From positions 1-49,414 of the forward strand of contig DAOUSN010000016.1 of NCBI GenBank assembly GCA_030627205.1: 49,414 bases of DNA, written 5' to 3'. The position numbers and the translations under genes were made by a program. Position 1 is the stretch's first letter, and each line of letters starts with the position of its first letter. Under the pieces are notes generated by a model, which was not told the DNA's origin, searched no databases, and saw only the letters and a program-made list of their open reading frames with translations. The stretch comes from Methylococcaceae bacterium. GTDB taxonomy: Bacteria > Pseudomonadota > Gammaproteobacteria > Methylococcales > Methylomonadaceae. Below, one piece after another: positions 26,626 through 34,353 of the stretch.

Positions 26626-27318
26626 ATGTATTTTAGAAACCTTGTTTTATTAGCTGTTGCTATTGGAATGGTAGCAGGTTTATTTTTAAGTTTATATCAG
26701 CATTTTTTTATTACCCCGATTATTTTAGCCTCAGAAATTTATGAAGTCATCGAACCCCCTGTTAAGGGAACTATTGAAGCATGGAGTCCAGAAAATGAAT
26801 TAGAGCGTTCATCGTTTAGTGTTATCGCTAATTTTTTAGTATGTTTTGCCTATAGCTTATTATTGTTGAGTGCAATGGCATTTAGACCTTCTATTAAATT
26901 AAGCTATGGTTTTCTTTGGGGAATTGCGGCTTATCTAAGCATTTTTATTGCCCCAGCATTAGGGCTTGCACCTGAAATTCCTGGAATGGAAGCAGCCTCT
27001 TTAGAGGGACGGCAAACATGGTGGTTATTAGCCGTGTTGTTCACTGCTATTGGCTTATGGTTAATAGCATTTAAACCGCTGATATTCAAAGTAATTGGCG
27101 GACTATTATTAATCATTCCCCATTTATTAGCCGCTCCTGAACCGGAAAAACATGGATTTACTAATCCCAATCCAGAGGCTATTAACGCATTAACAGATTT
27201 ATGGCATGATTTTATCCTTCAAACCAGTATTGCCAATGGCTTGTTATGGCTTATAATTGGTGCATTGTCCGCTTTTTTGATAACTAAATTTATTCATCCA
27301 CTTACATTTACGGAATAA
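26626..27318 (+). CDS. cbtA: CbtA, predicted cobalt transporter subunit
   Basis: A 230-residue membrane protein with about six helices. Its opening (FRNLVLLAVAIGMVAGLFLSLYQHFFITPIILASEIYE) and the middle LSYGFLWGIAAYLSIFIAPALGLAPEIPGM are hallmarks of CbtA, predicted by comparative genomics to import cobalt with the tiny His-rich CbtB. The gene for CbtB follows after two bases, in the reverse of the usual cbtB-cbtA order. CbtA genes are often controlled by a B12 riboswitch; I see no B12 box upstream here. Direct transport data for the family are limited. Confidence 0.88.
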   Translation: MYFRNLVLLAVAIGMVAGLFLSLYQHFFITPIILASEIYEVIEPPVKGTIEAWSPENELERSSFSVIANFLVCFAYSLLLLSAMAFRPSIKLSYGFLWGIAAYLSIFIAPALGLAPEIPGMEAASLEGRQTWWLLAVLFTAIGLWLIAFKPLIFKVIGGLLLIIPHLLAAPEPEKHGFTNPNPEAINALTDLWHDFILQTSIANGLLWLIIGALSAFLITKFIHPLTFTE

Positions 27319-27320
27319 TT

Positions 27321-27500
27321 ATGACTACACTTACTCAAACCCAATCCTTAACTAAGGTTAATATTAGCAAAAATCGCCAAATCTTGGCGAGTGCTTTATT
27401 TGGTTTAATTATTTTATCTATCGTTGGTTTTGCACCGCTGGAAGTCATTCATAATGCTGCACACGATACTCGCCACAGCTCAGGGTTTCCATGCCATTAG
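27321..27500 (+). CDS. cbtB: CbtB, small His-rich cobalt transporter subunit
   Basis: A 59-residue protein beginning at the ATG two bases after the cbtA stop. One membrane helix spans residues 25-43 (ASALFGLIILSIVGFAPLE), and the C-terminal tail HNAAHDTRHSSGFPCH carries four or five His and a Cys, the metal-binding signature of CbtB. The pairing with cbtA makes the call secure despite the short length. The tail is likely to capture cobalt ions for CbtA at the membrane surface. Confidence 0.9.
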   Translation: MTTLTQTQSLTKVNISKNRQILASALFGLIILSIVGFAPLEVIHNAAHDTRHSSGFPCH

Positions 27501-27570
27501 ATAAAATTGTTTATATGGGGTATCATTTTCAAAGTTTAGATTTTTTTAATATTAATTAAGGCAAAGTACG

Positions 27571-28224
27571 ATGACTCAAGATGAATTAAAACAACAAGTT
27601 GCTAAAGCTGCCATTGACTATGTAAAAGGTGAGGCTATTATTGGTGTTGGCACAGGTTCAACCGTTAATTTTTTTATTGACTTGTTAGCTGATTTTAAAA
27701 ACGATATAGAAGCAGCAGTCTCTAGTTCTATTGTCACCACCGAACGATTGAAAAAAATCGGTATTCGGGTGATTGAATTATCTGAAGTAGATAGAATCGG
27801 GGTTTATGTTGATGGTGCTGATGAAGTTAATCCACAGAAGAAAATGATTAAAGGTGGTGGTGGTGCATTAACTCGTGAGAAAATTGTTGCGGCTATCAGT
27901 GATAAATTTATTTGTATTGTTGATGAATCTAAATATGTTGATGTGATGGGTAAATTTCCGTTACCTATTGAAGTGATACCTATGGCGCGTAGTTATGTGG
28001 CAAGAGAATTAGTTAAAATGGGCGGACAACCTGAATGGCGGCAAGATTATATTACTGATAATGGCTGTGAAATTATTGATATTCATAATATGAATATTAT
28101 GGAACCTATGGCTTTAGAAAAAGAAATTAATAATATTCCAGGAGTAGTCACCGTTGGATTATTTGCCTTGCGTGGTGCGGATGTGGTTTTAGTTGGTAAA
28201 GGAACAGAGGTTATTAAATATTAA
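27571..28224 (+). CDS. rpiA: Ribose-5-phosphate isomerase A
   Basis: A 217-residue RpiA, interconverting ribose-5-phosphate and ribulose-5-phosphate in the pentose phosphate pathway; in methanotrophs this also feeds the ribulose monophosphate cycle. Family motifs are [13 protein letters not shown] (residues 21-33), VDGADEVN near 80-87 with the catalytic Asp residues, and [22 protein letters not shown] ribosome region precedes the ATG. It follows cbtB by 70 bases and seems to be its own unit. Confidence 0.97.
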   Translation: MTQDELKQQVAKAAIDYVKGEAIIGVGTGSTVNFFIDLLADFKNDIEAAVSSSIVTTERLKKIGIRVIELSEVDRIGVYVDGADEVNPQKKMIKGGGGALTREKIVAAISDKFICIVDESKYVDVMGKFPLPIEVIPMARSYVARELVKMGGQPEWRQDYITDNGCEIIDIHNMNIMEPMALEKEINNIPGVVTVGLFALRGADVVLVGKGTEVIKY

Positions 28225-28264
28225 TCTTTTTGGAGAATCATTTAGTTGAATAAACATTTTATTT

Positions 28265-28294
28265 AATTAAATCACTTGTTATTATGATTTAATT
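28265..28294. repeat. Perfect 10-bp inverted repeat before the ASCH gene
   Basis: AATTAAATCA (28265-28274) and TGATTTAATT (28285-28294) are exact reverse complements with a ten-base spacer. No T run follows, and the stem is nearly all A/T, so an operator is more likely than a terminator. It ends 41 bases before the ATG of the ASCH-domain gene. Confidence 0.5.
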
Positions 28295-28335
28295 CGGTAT
28301 GGTATTCTTTTTTACTTAATTATTAAAAATAGATA

Positions 28336-28662
28336 ATGGCTGATTACCCTGAAAAAACCTGTGAAATCGCAAATTTAGTAAAACACCCTAAATTAGTTGA
28401 AGCAACTCTAGCAGGGCGTAAAACCCAACAACGCCGTGATGGGGTTTATGCCTATCCTAATGAAACTTTTACTTTAGAAGGGGTTACTTTTAAAGTGACC
28501 AGTTTAGAACGTCAACGCTTAGGTGAAATGACAGATATTGATGCACAAGCAGAAGGTTATCCTTCTTTAGAAATGTATAAGAACTTAATTTTGAAAATGC
28601 ACGCCAATATGACTTGGAATGAAGATGATTTAGTCTGGGTGCATTCTTTTGAAAAAGTTTAA
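28336..28662 (+). CDS. ASCH-domain protein (YqfB-like)
   Basis: A 108-residue protein of the ASCH fold: LVKHPKLVEATLAGRKTQQRRDGV carries the conserved basic binding surface (GRKTQQRR), followed by FTLEGVTFKVTSLERQRLGEMTDIDAQAEGYPSLEMYK. Relatives include E. coli YqfB, an N4-acetylcytidine amidohydrolase, and proteins suspected to bind RNA. The exact function here is not determined. It is a single gene between rpiA and the ATPase pair, with a palindrome in its 5' region. Confidence 0.8.
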   Translation: MADYPEKTCEIANLVKHPKLVEATLAGRKTQQRRDGVYAYPNETFTLEGVTFKVTSLERQRLGEMTDIDAQAEGYPSLEMYKNLILKMHANMTWNEDDLVWVHSFEKV

Positions 28663-28675
28663 ATAAGTTTTAGTT

Positions 28676-28724
28676 GAGGCATGGAGCGCATCTTTCAAGT
28701 GAGATAACACGAATGATGTGCCTC
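28676..28724. repeat. Interrupted inverted repeat before the ATPase pair
   Basis: GAGGCA (28676-28681) pairs with TGCCTC (28719-28724), and CATC (28689-28692) with GATG (28715-28718), giving a ten-pair stem with a seven-base bulge and a 22-base loop. Its GC content stands out from the AT-rich surroundings. It could be an RNA hairpin in the leader of the pair or a remnant of a small repeated element. Confidence 0.4.
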
Positions 28725-28816
28725 CTACGCAGGAATTTCTATGGAGAATTTACAAATGCTAATTAAAGAAGGATAACAAATTAATATTTAAATTGCGCCT
28801 TCAAAATTAAGAAACC

Positions 28817-29851
28817 ATGAAAGATACATTTTTTAACTACATTCAGATTTCTAACTTTAAATCGCTTAAGAAAGTAACTTTAAATAATTGTAAACGAATT
28901 AATTTATTAATCGGAAAACCTAATGTTGGGAAGTCAAATATTCTTGAAGCACTTGGTATATTTAGCTTACCTTATTTTAAATATAGTAATAATAAAAAAT
29001 TAACTCAGTTTATTAGATTAGATAATTTAACTGAATTATTTTTTGATGGAAATAATGAAAAATATATTTATATTAGTGATATAAAAGGGGAATCTTGTAC
29101 TATTACATATAAAAAAGATTTTGGCATTCTTGACTTAAAAATGACTATTCAAGGGGATATACCTATAAAAGATAAGTCAATAAATATAAATCACCAGTTA
29201 ATTATAAGTAGCAAACAAAATGTAGAATTATCTTCAAAAGTTAAATATTATAAATTCACTCATGATATTTCTCATAAAGATCAAGATGAAAAAGAAAATT
29301 ATATCCCCTATTTAGTACCTCCATACGGTGCTAATTTAATTGAGATTATTCAAGAGAATAGAGAATTAAAAAAAGAATTGATAAAGCTATTTTCAGAATA
29401 TGGCTTGAAATTACTTTTTGATAAAGGAAGTAATCTGTTAAGAATTGTGAAAGAAACTAAAGACGGTGAAATATTTTCACTGCCATATAATTCTATTGCA
29501 GACACTTTACACAGACTTATCTTTTATAAAACAGCTATTACTTCTAATAAAGATTCAATTTTATTATTTGAAGAACCCGAAGCACATTGCTTTCCGCCTT
29601 ATATAGCTCATTTCACGCAAGAAGTTATTAATTCAAAAACTAATCAATTTTTTATTGCCACCCATAGTCCTTATGTCTTAAATGATTTTTTAGAAGATAA
29701 AGAAACTCGTAACGAATTAGCGATATTTTTCGCTGACTTCAAAGATGGACAAACCGTTATTAATCGACTTTCCGATGAAGAAATAGAAGAAATTTATGAT
29801 TACGGTATAGATGTTTTTTTTAATTATGAACGCTTTACAAAACATGGATAA
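28817..29851 (+). CDS. AAA/ABC-type ATPase (OLD/AAA_15/AAA_21-like)
   Basis: A 344-residue ATPase with Walker A GKPNVGKS at 33-40, directly after IQISNFKSLKKVTLNNCKRINLLIG, the usual start of SMC/OLD-like ATPases. Late in the protein come ILLFEEPEAHCFPPYIAHF (Walker B and D-loop) and FFIATHSPYVLNDF (His switch). No nuclease domain is fused. The next gene overlaps it by 26 bases and encodes a small protein with a TOPRIM-like DxD, so the two look like a split OLD nuclease or a PARIS-like ATPase/effector pair. A defence role is inference. Low GC is in line with the region. Confidence 0.85.
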   Translation: MKDTFFNYIQISNFKSLKKVTLNNCKRINLLIGKPNVGKSNILEALGIFSLPYFKYSNNKKLTQFIRLDNLTELFFDGNNEKYIYISDIKGESCTITYKKDFGILDLKMTIQGDIPIKDKSININHQLIISSKQNVELSSKVKYYKFTHDISHKDQDEKENYIPYLVPPYGANLIEIIQENRELKKELIKLFSEYGLKLLFDKGSNLLRIVKETKDGEIFSLPYNSIADTLHRLIFYKTAITSNKDSILLFEEPEAHCFPPYIAHFTQEVINSKTNQFFIATHSPYVLNDFLEDKETRNELAIFFADFKDGQTVINRLSDEEIEEIYDYGIDVFFNYERFTKHG

Positions 29852-30386
29852 TCATGTTCTGCCTGAATGCTTTCTTGATACCAATTTAATGGAAACTTTG
29901 CTACCAACTCAAAAGGGGTACAACCATCAAAAAGGCTGTAATGAAGTTATTAGAATCATGCAAAAAAAATTTATAGGAAAATTTGCCATTGGTATTTTAG
30001 ATATTGACAAGGATAGCCCTGATAAACTAACATCAACAAAATTCGACTTTATAAATGAAAAACATAATTTAAAACTTTATAAGCATCAATCAGAAAATCA
30101 TTATTTAATATTACACCCACCGATTGAAAAATGGTTGATTAGCGAATCAAAACAAATAAATTTATCGTTAGAATATTATGGTCTTTCAAGCAATTTTGAC
30201 GAGCTTAAAAAACTAGCAAAGCCTAAAACTAGCTTAGATAATCCTCGGTTTAAAACCGTATTTAAAGAACTAAAAAGACAAAATGCTAACGGCATCACAC
30301 AGCTATTTAATTGGACGGATTATTTAATAAAAAATCCTAACAATGCAGACGAAACACACTTAAAAAATATAGGCAACACACCGTGA
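29826..30386 (+). CDS. TOPRIM-like partner of the ATPase (putative effector)
   Basis: A 186-residue protein from the ATG at 29826. The pattern ECFLDTNLMETLL (Glu14, Glu23), a NHQKGCNEV segment and AIGILDIDKDS (Asp59, Asp61, Asp63) resemble the Glu ... DxD arrangement of TOPRIM nucleases. Next is a conserved-looking LKLYKHQSENHYLILHPPIEKWL. I know no named family with certainty; hypothetical proteins beside AAA ATPases share this layout. It overlaps the ATPase gene at its start and glyS at its end, so all three are translated from one message. Nuclease activity is inferred, not shown. Confidence 0.6.
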   Translation: MNALQNMDNHVLPECFLDTNLMETLLPTQKGYNHQKGCNEVIRIMQKKFIGKFAIGILDIDKDSPDKLTSTKFDFINEKHNLKLYKHQSENHYLILHPPIEKWLISESKQINLSLEYYGLSSNFDELKKLAKPKTSLDNPRFKTVFKELKRQNANGITQLFNWTDYLIKNPNNADETHLKNIGNTP

Positions 30387-32452
30387 CCGAACCCCAAGAT
30401 TTATTATTTGAACTAGGCTGCGAAGAGCTTCCGCCTAAAAATTTATTTACTTTAAGCAACGCTTTATTAAGCAATATACTCAAAGGTTTAGATGATGCTG
30501 GATTGAGTTATCAAGACTCTAAAGCTTATGCAACCCCAAGACGTTTAGCAGTATTAATTAAAGGTTTAAATTCATCCCAAGATGATAAAATAGTTGAAAA
30601 AAGAGGTCCTGCGGTGAAAGCCGCCTTTGCTGAGGACGGTTCGCCGAGTCGTGCGGCATTAGGTTTTGCTAAAAGTTGTGGTGCAGAATTTGATACCTTA
30701 GAGCGCATGAAAACCAATAAAGGCGAATGGCTGATTTTTAAACAAGCGGTTAAAGGCAAAGCTTCAACCGAATTAGTCCCTGACATTATTAATAAAAGTA
30801 TTTTCACTTTACCGATCGCTAAAAAAATGCGCTGGGGAAATTCGACCATTGAATTTGTACGACCTGTACATTGGGCGGTTTTGTTATATGGTGAAAACGT
30901 TATTGAAACGGAAATTTTAGGCTTAAAAACCAGCAATCAATCTCGTGGACATCGTTTTCACGCCCCAGAATATTTTACAATTAACTCACCAGATGTTTAT
31001 GTCAGCACTTTAAAAGAACAAGGACAAGTGATTGTTGATTTTGCAGAACGTAAACAAATTATTCGCGATGCCGCTAATGAATCCGCTAAAAAAGTAGGGG
31101 GCTTTGCTTATATTGAAGTAGATTTATTAGATGAAATCACCTCGCTAAATGAACAGCCAGTACCAGTGATGGGCAATTTTGATGAACGGTTTTTAAATCT
31201 GCCTAAAGAAGTTTTAATTACCACTATGCAAAGTAATCAAAAATATTTTCCTGTGGTGAATGATAAAGGTGATTTACTCGCGCATTTTATTACTTTTAGT
31301 AATATCAAAAGCACCCGTCCTGAATCTATTCAAAGTGGCAATGAGCGGGTGATTTTACCGCGTTTAGCCGATGCTGAATTTTTCTGGAATCAAGATAGAA
31401 AACAACCGTTATCAGCCCGCGTTGAAAAATTAGAAACCATCGTTTTTCAGCAAAAACTAGGAACGTTAGCGGATAAAACTACACGCTTGCAAACACTTTC
31501 GACTTATATTGCAAATGAAATTAATGCCGATAAAGAACTTGCAAATCGTGCGGCGTTATTAGCTAAAACAGATTTAATTACTGATATGGTCGGTGAGTTT
31601 GCATCACTCCAAGGCATTATGGGGCGTTATTATGCTTTAGCTGATGGCGAAGATGCAGAAGTCGCGCAAGCTTTAGAAGAGCAATATTTTCCTAAACAAT
31701 CAGGTACAGCAACTCCAAGTTCAACCACAGGTCAAATTTTATCTTTAGCGGATAAAGTTGATACTTTGACAGGTATTTTTAGTGTAGGATTAATTCCCAC
31801 AGGTGATAAAGACCCTTATGGTTTGCGCCGTGCAAGTTTAGGTATTTTACGAATTATTATTGAAAATAAGCTCTCGTTAAATATTGTTGAATTAATTTCT
31901 ATCGCATTACGACAATATTCTCATGAGTTTAATACAACGAAAACCCAACAGTTAGTAACTAATTTTGTCTTTGAACGTTTAAAAGGTTACTGCTTAGAAC
32001 AGGACTTTAAAGCCGATGAATTTGAAGCGGTTATTTCAATAAAACCTGCTCAGCCTTTAGATTTTATTAAGCGTTTGCAAGCGGTAAAAAGTTTTAGAAA
32101 ATTACCCGAAGCTGAAAGCCTTGCGGCGGCTAATAAGCGTATCGGTAATATTTTGAAAAAAGCGGAAACCGTTCCTACTGAAATTATAGGCGAACTGGTT
32201 GAACCGCAAGAAAAACAGTTATTAGAATTAGCTCAAAAATCTGCGACGACTATTGAACCGTTATTAGAAAAAAGCAATTATGAAGCGGCATTATCAGAAC
32301 TCGCACAGTTAAAAGAACCTGTGGATAATTTCTTTGATAATGTGATGGTAAATTGTGAAGATTTAAGGTTACGTGCGAATCGTTTGGCATTGTTGAATTT
32401 ATTATCTCAACAATTTTTACAAATTGCGGATATTTCTAAATTACAATCTTAG
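30383..32452 (+). CDS. glyS: Glycyl-tRNA synthetase beta subunit
   Basis: A 689-residue beta subunit, starting with GTG inside the stop of the previous gene (GTGA overlap). The start LLFELGCEELPPKNL is invariant for GlyS, and KRGPAVKAAF, AKKMRWGNSTIEFVRPVHW and DPYGLRRASLGILRI confirm it. The bacterial enzyme is alpha2beta2; glyQ normally lies directly upstream, but here the ATPase/TOPRIM-like pair takes that place and no glyQ is seen in the window. The beta subunit contains the tRNA-binding and HD-like domains. The gene is intact. Confidence 0.97.
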   Translation: MTEPQDLLFELGCEELPPKNLFTLSNALLSNILKGLDDAGLSYQDSKAYATPRRLAVLIKGLNSSQDDKIVEKRGPAVKAAFAEDGSPSRAALGFAKSCGAEFDTLERMKTNKGEWLIFKQAVKGKASTELVPDIINKSIFTLPIAKKMRWGNSTIEFVRPVHWAVLLYGENVIETEILGLKTSNQSRGHRFHAPEYFTINSPDVYVSTLKEQGQVIVDFAERKQIIRDAANESAKKVGGFAYIEVDLLDEITSLNEQPVPVMGNFDERFLNLPKEVLITTMQSNQKYFPVVNDKGDLLAHFITFSNIKSTRPESIQSGNERVILPRLADAEFFWNQDRKQPLSARVEKLETIVFQQKLGTLADKTTRLQTLSTYIANEINADKELANRAALLAKTDLITDMVGEFASLQGIMGRYYALADGEDAEVAQALEEQYFPKQSGTATPSSTTGQILSLADKVDTLTGIFSVGLIPTGDKDPYGLRRASLGILRIIIENKLSLNIVELISIALRQYSHEFNTTKTQQLVTNFVFERLKGYCLEQDFKADEFEAVISIKPAQPLDFIKRLQAVKSFRKLPEAESLAAANKRIGNILKKAETVPTEIIGELVEPQEKQLLELAQKSATTIEPLLEKSNYEAALSELAQLKEPVDNFFDNVMVNCEDLRLRANRLALLNLLSQQFLQIADISKLQS

Positions 32453-32480
32453 ATGTCAAGCTAGTATAGGAAAAAATATC

Positions 32481-33131
32481 ATGAAACAAAAATCTTTATT
32501 TATTAAAAGTCTTATTCTCGGCATTTTAATTACTGTTGTTTATCATCCTGCTTATGCAAGACTATATAGATGGACGGATGAAAATGGAAAAACATTTTTC
32601 TCAGATAAAGTTCCTCCAACTCAAAAACATCTTAAGCGGGAAAAGTTAAATAAAATTGGGCTTGTCATTGAAGAAGTTAAAGCCGTTGAAAAGGTTAAAG
32701 CTAAGACAAAAGAAGAGTTAATAGCAGAAGAACAAGAGTTGCTATTAAAACAACAACAGCAGCAACAATTAGAACAACAAAAACAAAAAGATAAATTTTT
32801 ATTGAGTACCTTTGATACTTTTGAAAGTCTGCAAAATAGTCATCAGGGTAAATTAAAAAGTTTGGATGAGAAAATCATAAAATTAAATACTAATTTAGTT
32901 AACTTAGAAGAAACATTTAGTAAGCAAACCAAGAAATTTAATGATAATAAGGAACAAAATAAAACAACTTCTAAAAAAGATTTAAAGTCTATGGAAACTC
33001 TTGATAAAAAAATAAAATTAATTCATTTAGATATAGAAAAATCACTAAAAAATAAAATAGAAATAGTGAAAAAACAAGCTTCTGAAACCAAACGTTATTT
33101 ATTTTTAATGGATTCTAGATCCAAAAATTAA
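32481..33131 (+). CDS. Secreted DUF4124 coiled-coil protein
   Basis: I start at the ATG 32481, 216 residues, which is followed by a clean signal peptide (MKQKSLFIKSLILGILITVVYHPAYA). A DUF4124 domain follows (RLYRWTDENGKTFFSDKVPP), a small WW-like beta domain common in gammaproteobacterial envelope proteins. The remaining 150 residues are Lys, Glu and Gln rich (a run of Gln-rich residues at 90-103) and predicted coiled coil. Function unknown; presumably periplasmic. It lies 28 bases after glyS. Confidence 0.8.
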   Translation: MKQKSLFIKSLILGILITVVYHPAYARLYRWTDENGKTFFSDKVPPTQKHLKREKLNKIGLVIEEVKAVEKVKAKTKEELIAEEQELLLKQQQQQQLEQQKQKDKFLLSTFDTFESLQNSHQGKLKSLDEKIIKLNTNLVNLEETFSKQTKKFNDNKEQNKTTSKKDLKSMETLDKKIKLIHLDIEKSLKNKIEIVKKQASETKRYLFLMDSRSKN

Positions 33132-33215
33132 GAATGTAATTTTAGAGTTATTTTCGCTATCTTATATTCCTGACTAAAATACTAGGTTATAATAATTATT
33201 TACCTCACCTTAATT

Positions 33216-33956
33216 ATGACTCAATCAAGCTCTAAAACCATCCTTGTTGCTATTACTAAACATGGTGTCAATCAAGTTAATACTTTAGCAAAAAAATTAC
33301 CTCATGCTGATATTCTTATCTCAGAAAAATTTAAAGGATTACAGCAAGAACTTTCAAATAATCGCCGTTATTACACGGGAGCATTTCGTGACCAAATAGC
33401 CTCGTTATTTTCTGATTATGAACAAATTATTTTTTTTGTTTCTCTAGGAGCTGTTGTTAGATTAATCGCCCCGCATTTAAAATCCAAAGATGATGACCCT
33501 GGTATTATTGTTATTGATGATGCCGCTCAATTTGTTATTCCTGTGTTATCAGGTCATGTAGGAGGAGCAAATGCCTGCGCGGAAGAGATTGCTAATTTAC
33601 TTCAAGCCACTCCTGTTTTAACAACCGCATCTGATGTTGGTAAAACTATTCCTGTAGATATTTTAGGTCGCGAGCTAGGCTGGATAGTTGAAGCGCCTAA
33701 AATTAACATTACCCGTGTTTCTGCTGATGTAGTGAATGAAGAATTGATTGCTTTTGTACAAGAATCTGGGGAAAAAAACTGGTGGACTCGCCCTACCCCA
33801 CTTCCAAAAACGATTCATTTATTTGATTGTTTTGAAGATGTGGATTTAGATCGCTATAAATCTATATTATGGGTAACAGAAGCGGATATTTCTGATAAAA
33901 TTTGGAACTCATTAACAGAACGTTTGGTGGTTTATCGACCTAAAAAAAAATCATGA
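33216..33956 (+). CDS. cbiG: CbiG N-terminal/central part (cobalt-precorrin-5A hydrolase)
   Basis: A 246-residue protein covering the N-terminal and central CbiG domains, which open the lactone ring of cobalt-precorrin-5A in B12 synthesis. The stretch IFFVSLGAVVRLIAPHLKSKDDDPGIIVIDDAAQFVIPVLSGHVGGANACAEEIA is the family core, and VLTTASDVGKTIPVDILG follows. The C-terminal CobE-like domain is a separate gene with an ATGA overlap. This and the next genes form a cobalamin operon, the anaerobic-type (CbiG) branch being indicated. Confidence 0.92.
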   Translation: MTQSSSKTILVAITKHGVNQVNTLAKKLPHADILISEKFKGLQQELSNNRRYYTGAFRDQIASLFSDYEQIIFFVSLGAVVRLIAPHLKSKDDDPGIIVIDDAAQFVIPVLSGHVGGANACAEEIANLLQATPVLTTASDVGKTIPVDILGRELGWIVEAPKINITRVSADVVNEELIAFVQESGEKNWWTRPTPLPKTIHLFDCFEDVDLDRYKSILWVTEADISDKIWNSLTERLVVYRPKKKS

Positions 33957-34348
33957 AACTTGTATTAGGATTAGGCTGTGATCGAGGAACATCTTTATTA
34001 ACCTTAGAAACAATAATTTATAAAGCATTAGAATCAGCCAATTTATCAGCTAACGATATTTATCAATATGCCACTATTGATAAAAAAAATGATGAGCAAG
34101 CCTTATTACAGTTAGCTAAAAAAAATCAGCATCCTCTTGTTTTTTATTCGGCTGAACAATTAGCGAAAGTTGATGTTCCTAGTCCTTCGGCAATTGTGAT
34201 GAAATATATGGGAACACCTTCAGTTTCAGAAGCTTCGGCATTATTAGCCGCAGAAACAACAGTGGAAAATTTAATTGTAGAAAAATTTAAAATGCGTGGC
34301 GATGATGGAAAAAATGCTACAGTTTCAATTGTTATCAAACCAATATAA
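33953..34348 (+). CDS. CbiG C-terminal domain / CobE-like protein
   Basis: A 131-residue protein equal to the CbiG C-terminal domain (CobE in aerobic pathways). It starts MKLVLGLGCDRGTSLLTLETII, with the GLGCDRG turn typical of this fold, and contains DVPSPSAIVMKYMGTPSVSEASALLAA. It overlaps the CbiG N-terminal gene by four bases, so the two are probably a split CbiG. CobE-type domains may bind precorrin intermediates; catalysis by this part alone is not established. Confidence 0.88.
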   Translation: MKLVLGLGCDRGTSLLTLETIIYKALESANLSANDIYQYATIDKKNDEQALLQLAKKNQHPLVFYSAEQLAKVDVPSPSAIVMKYMGTPSVSEASALLAAETTVENLIVEKFKMRGDDGKNATVSIVIKPI

Positions 34349-34353
34349 ATAAA

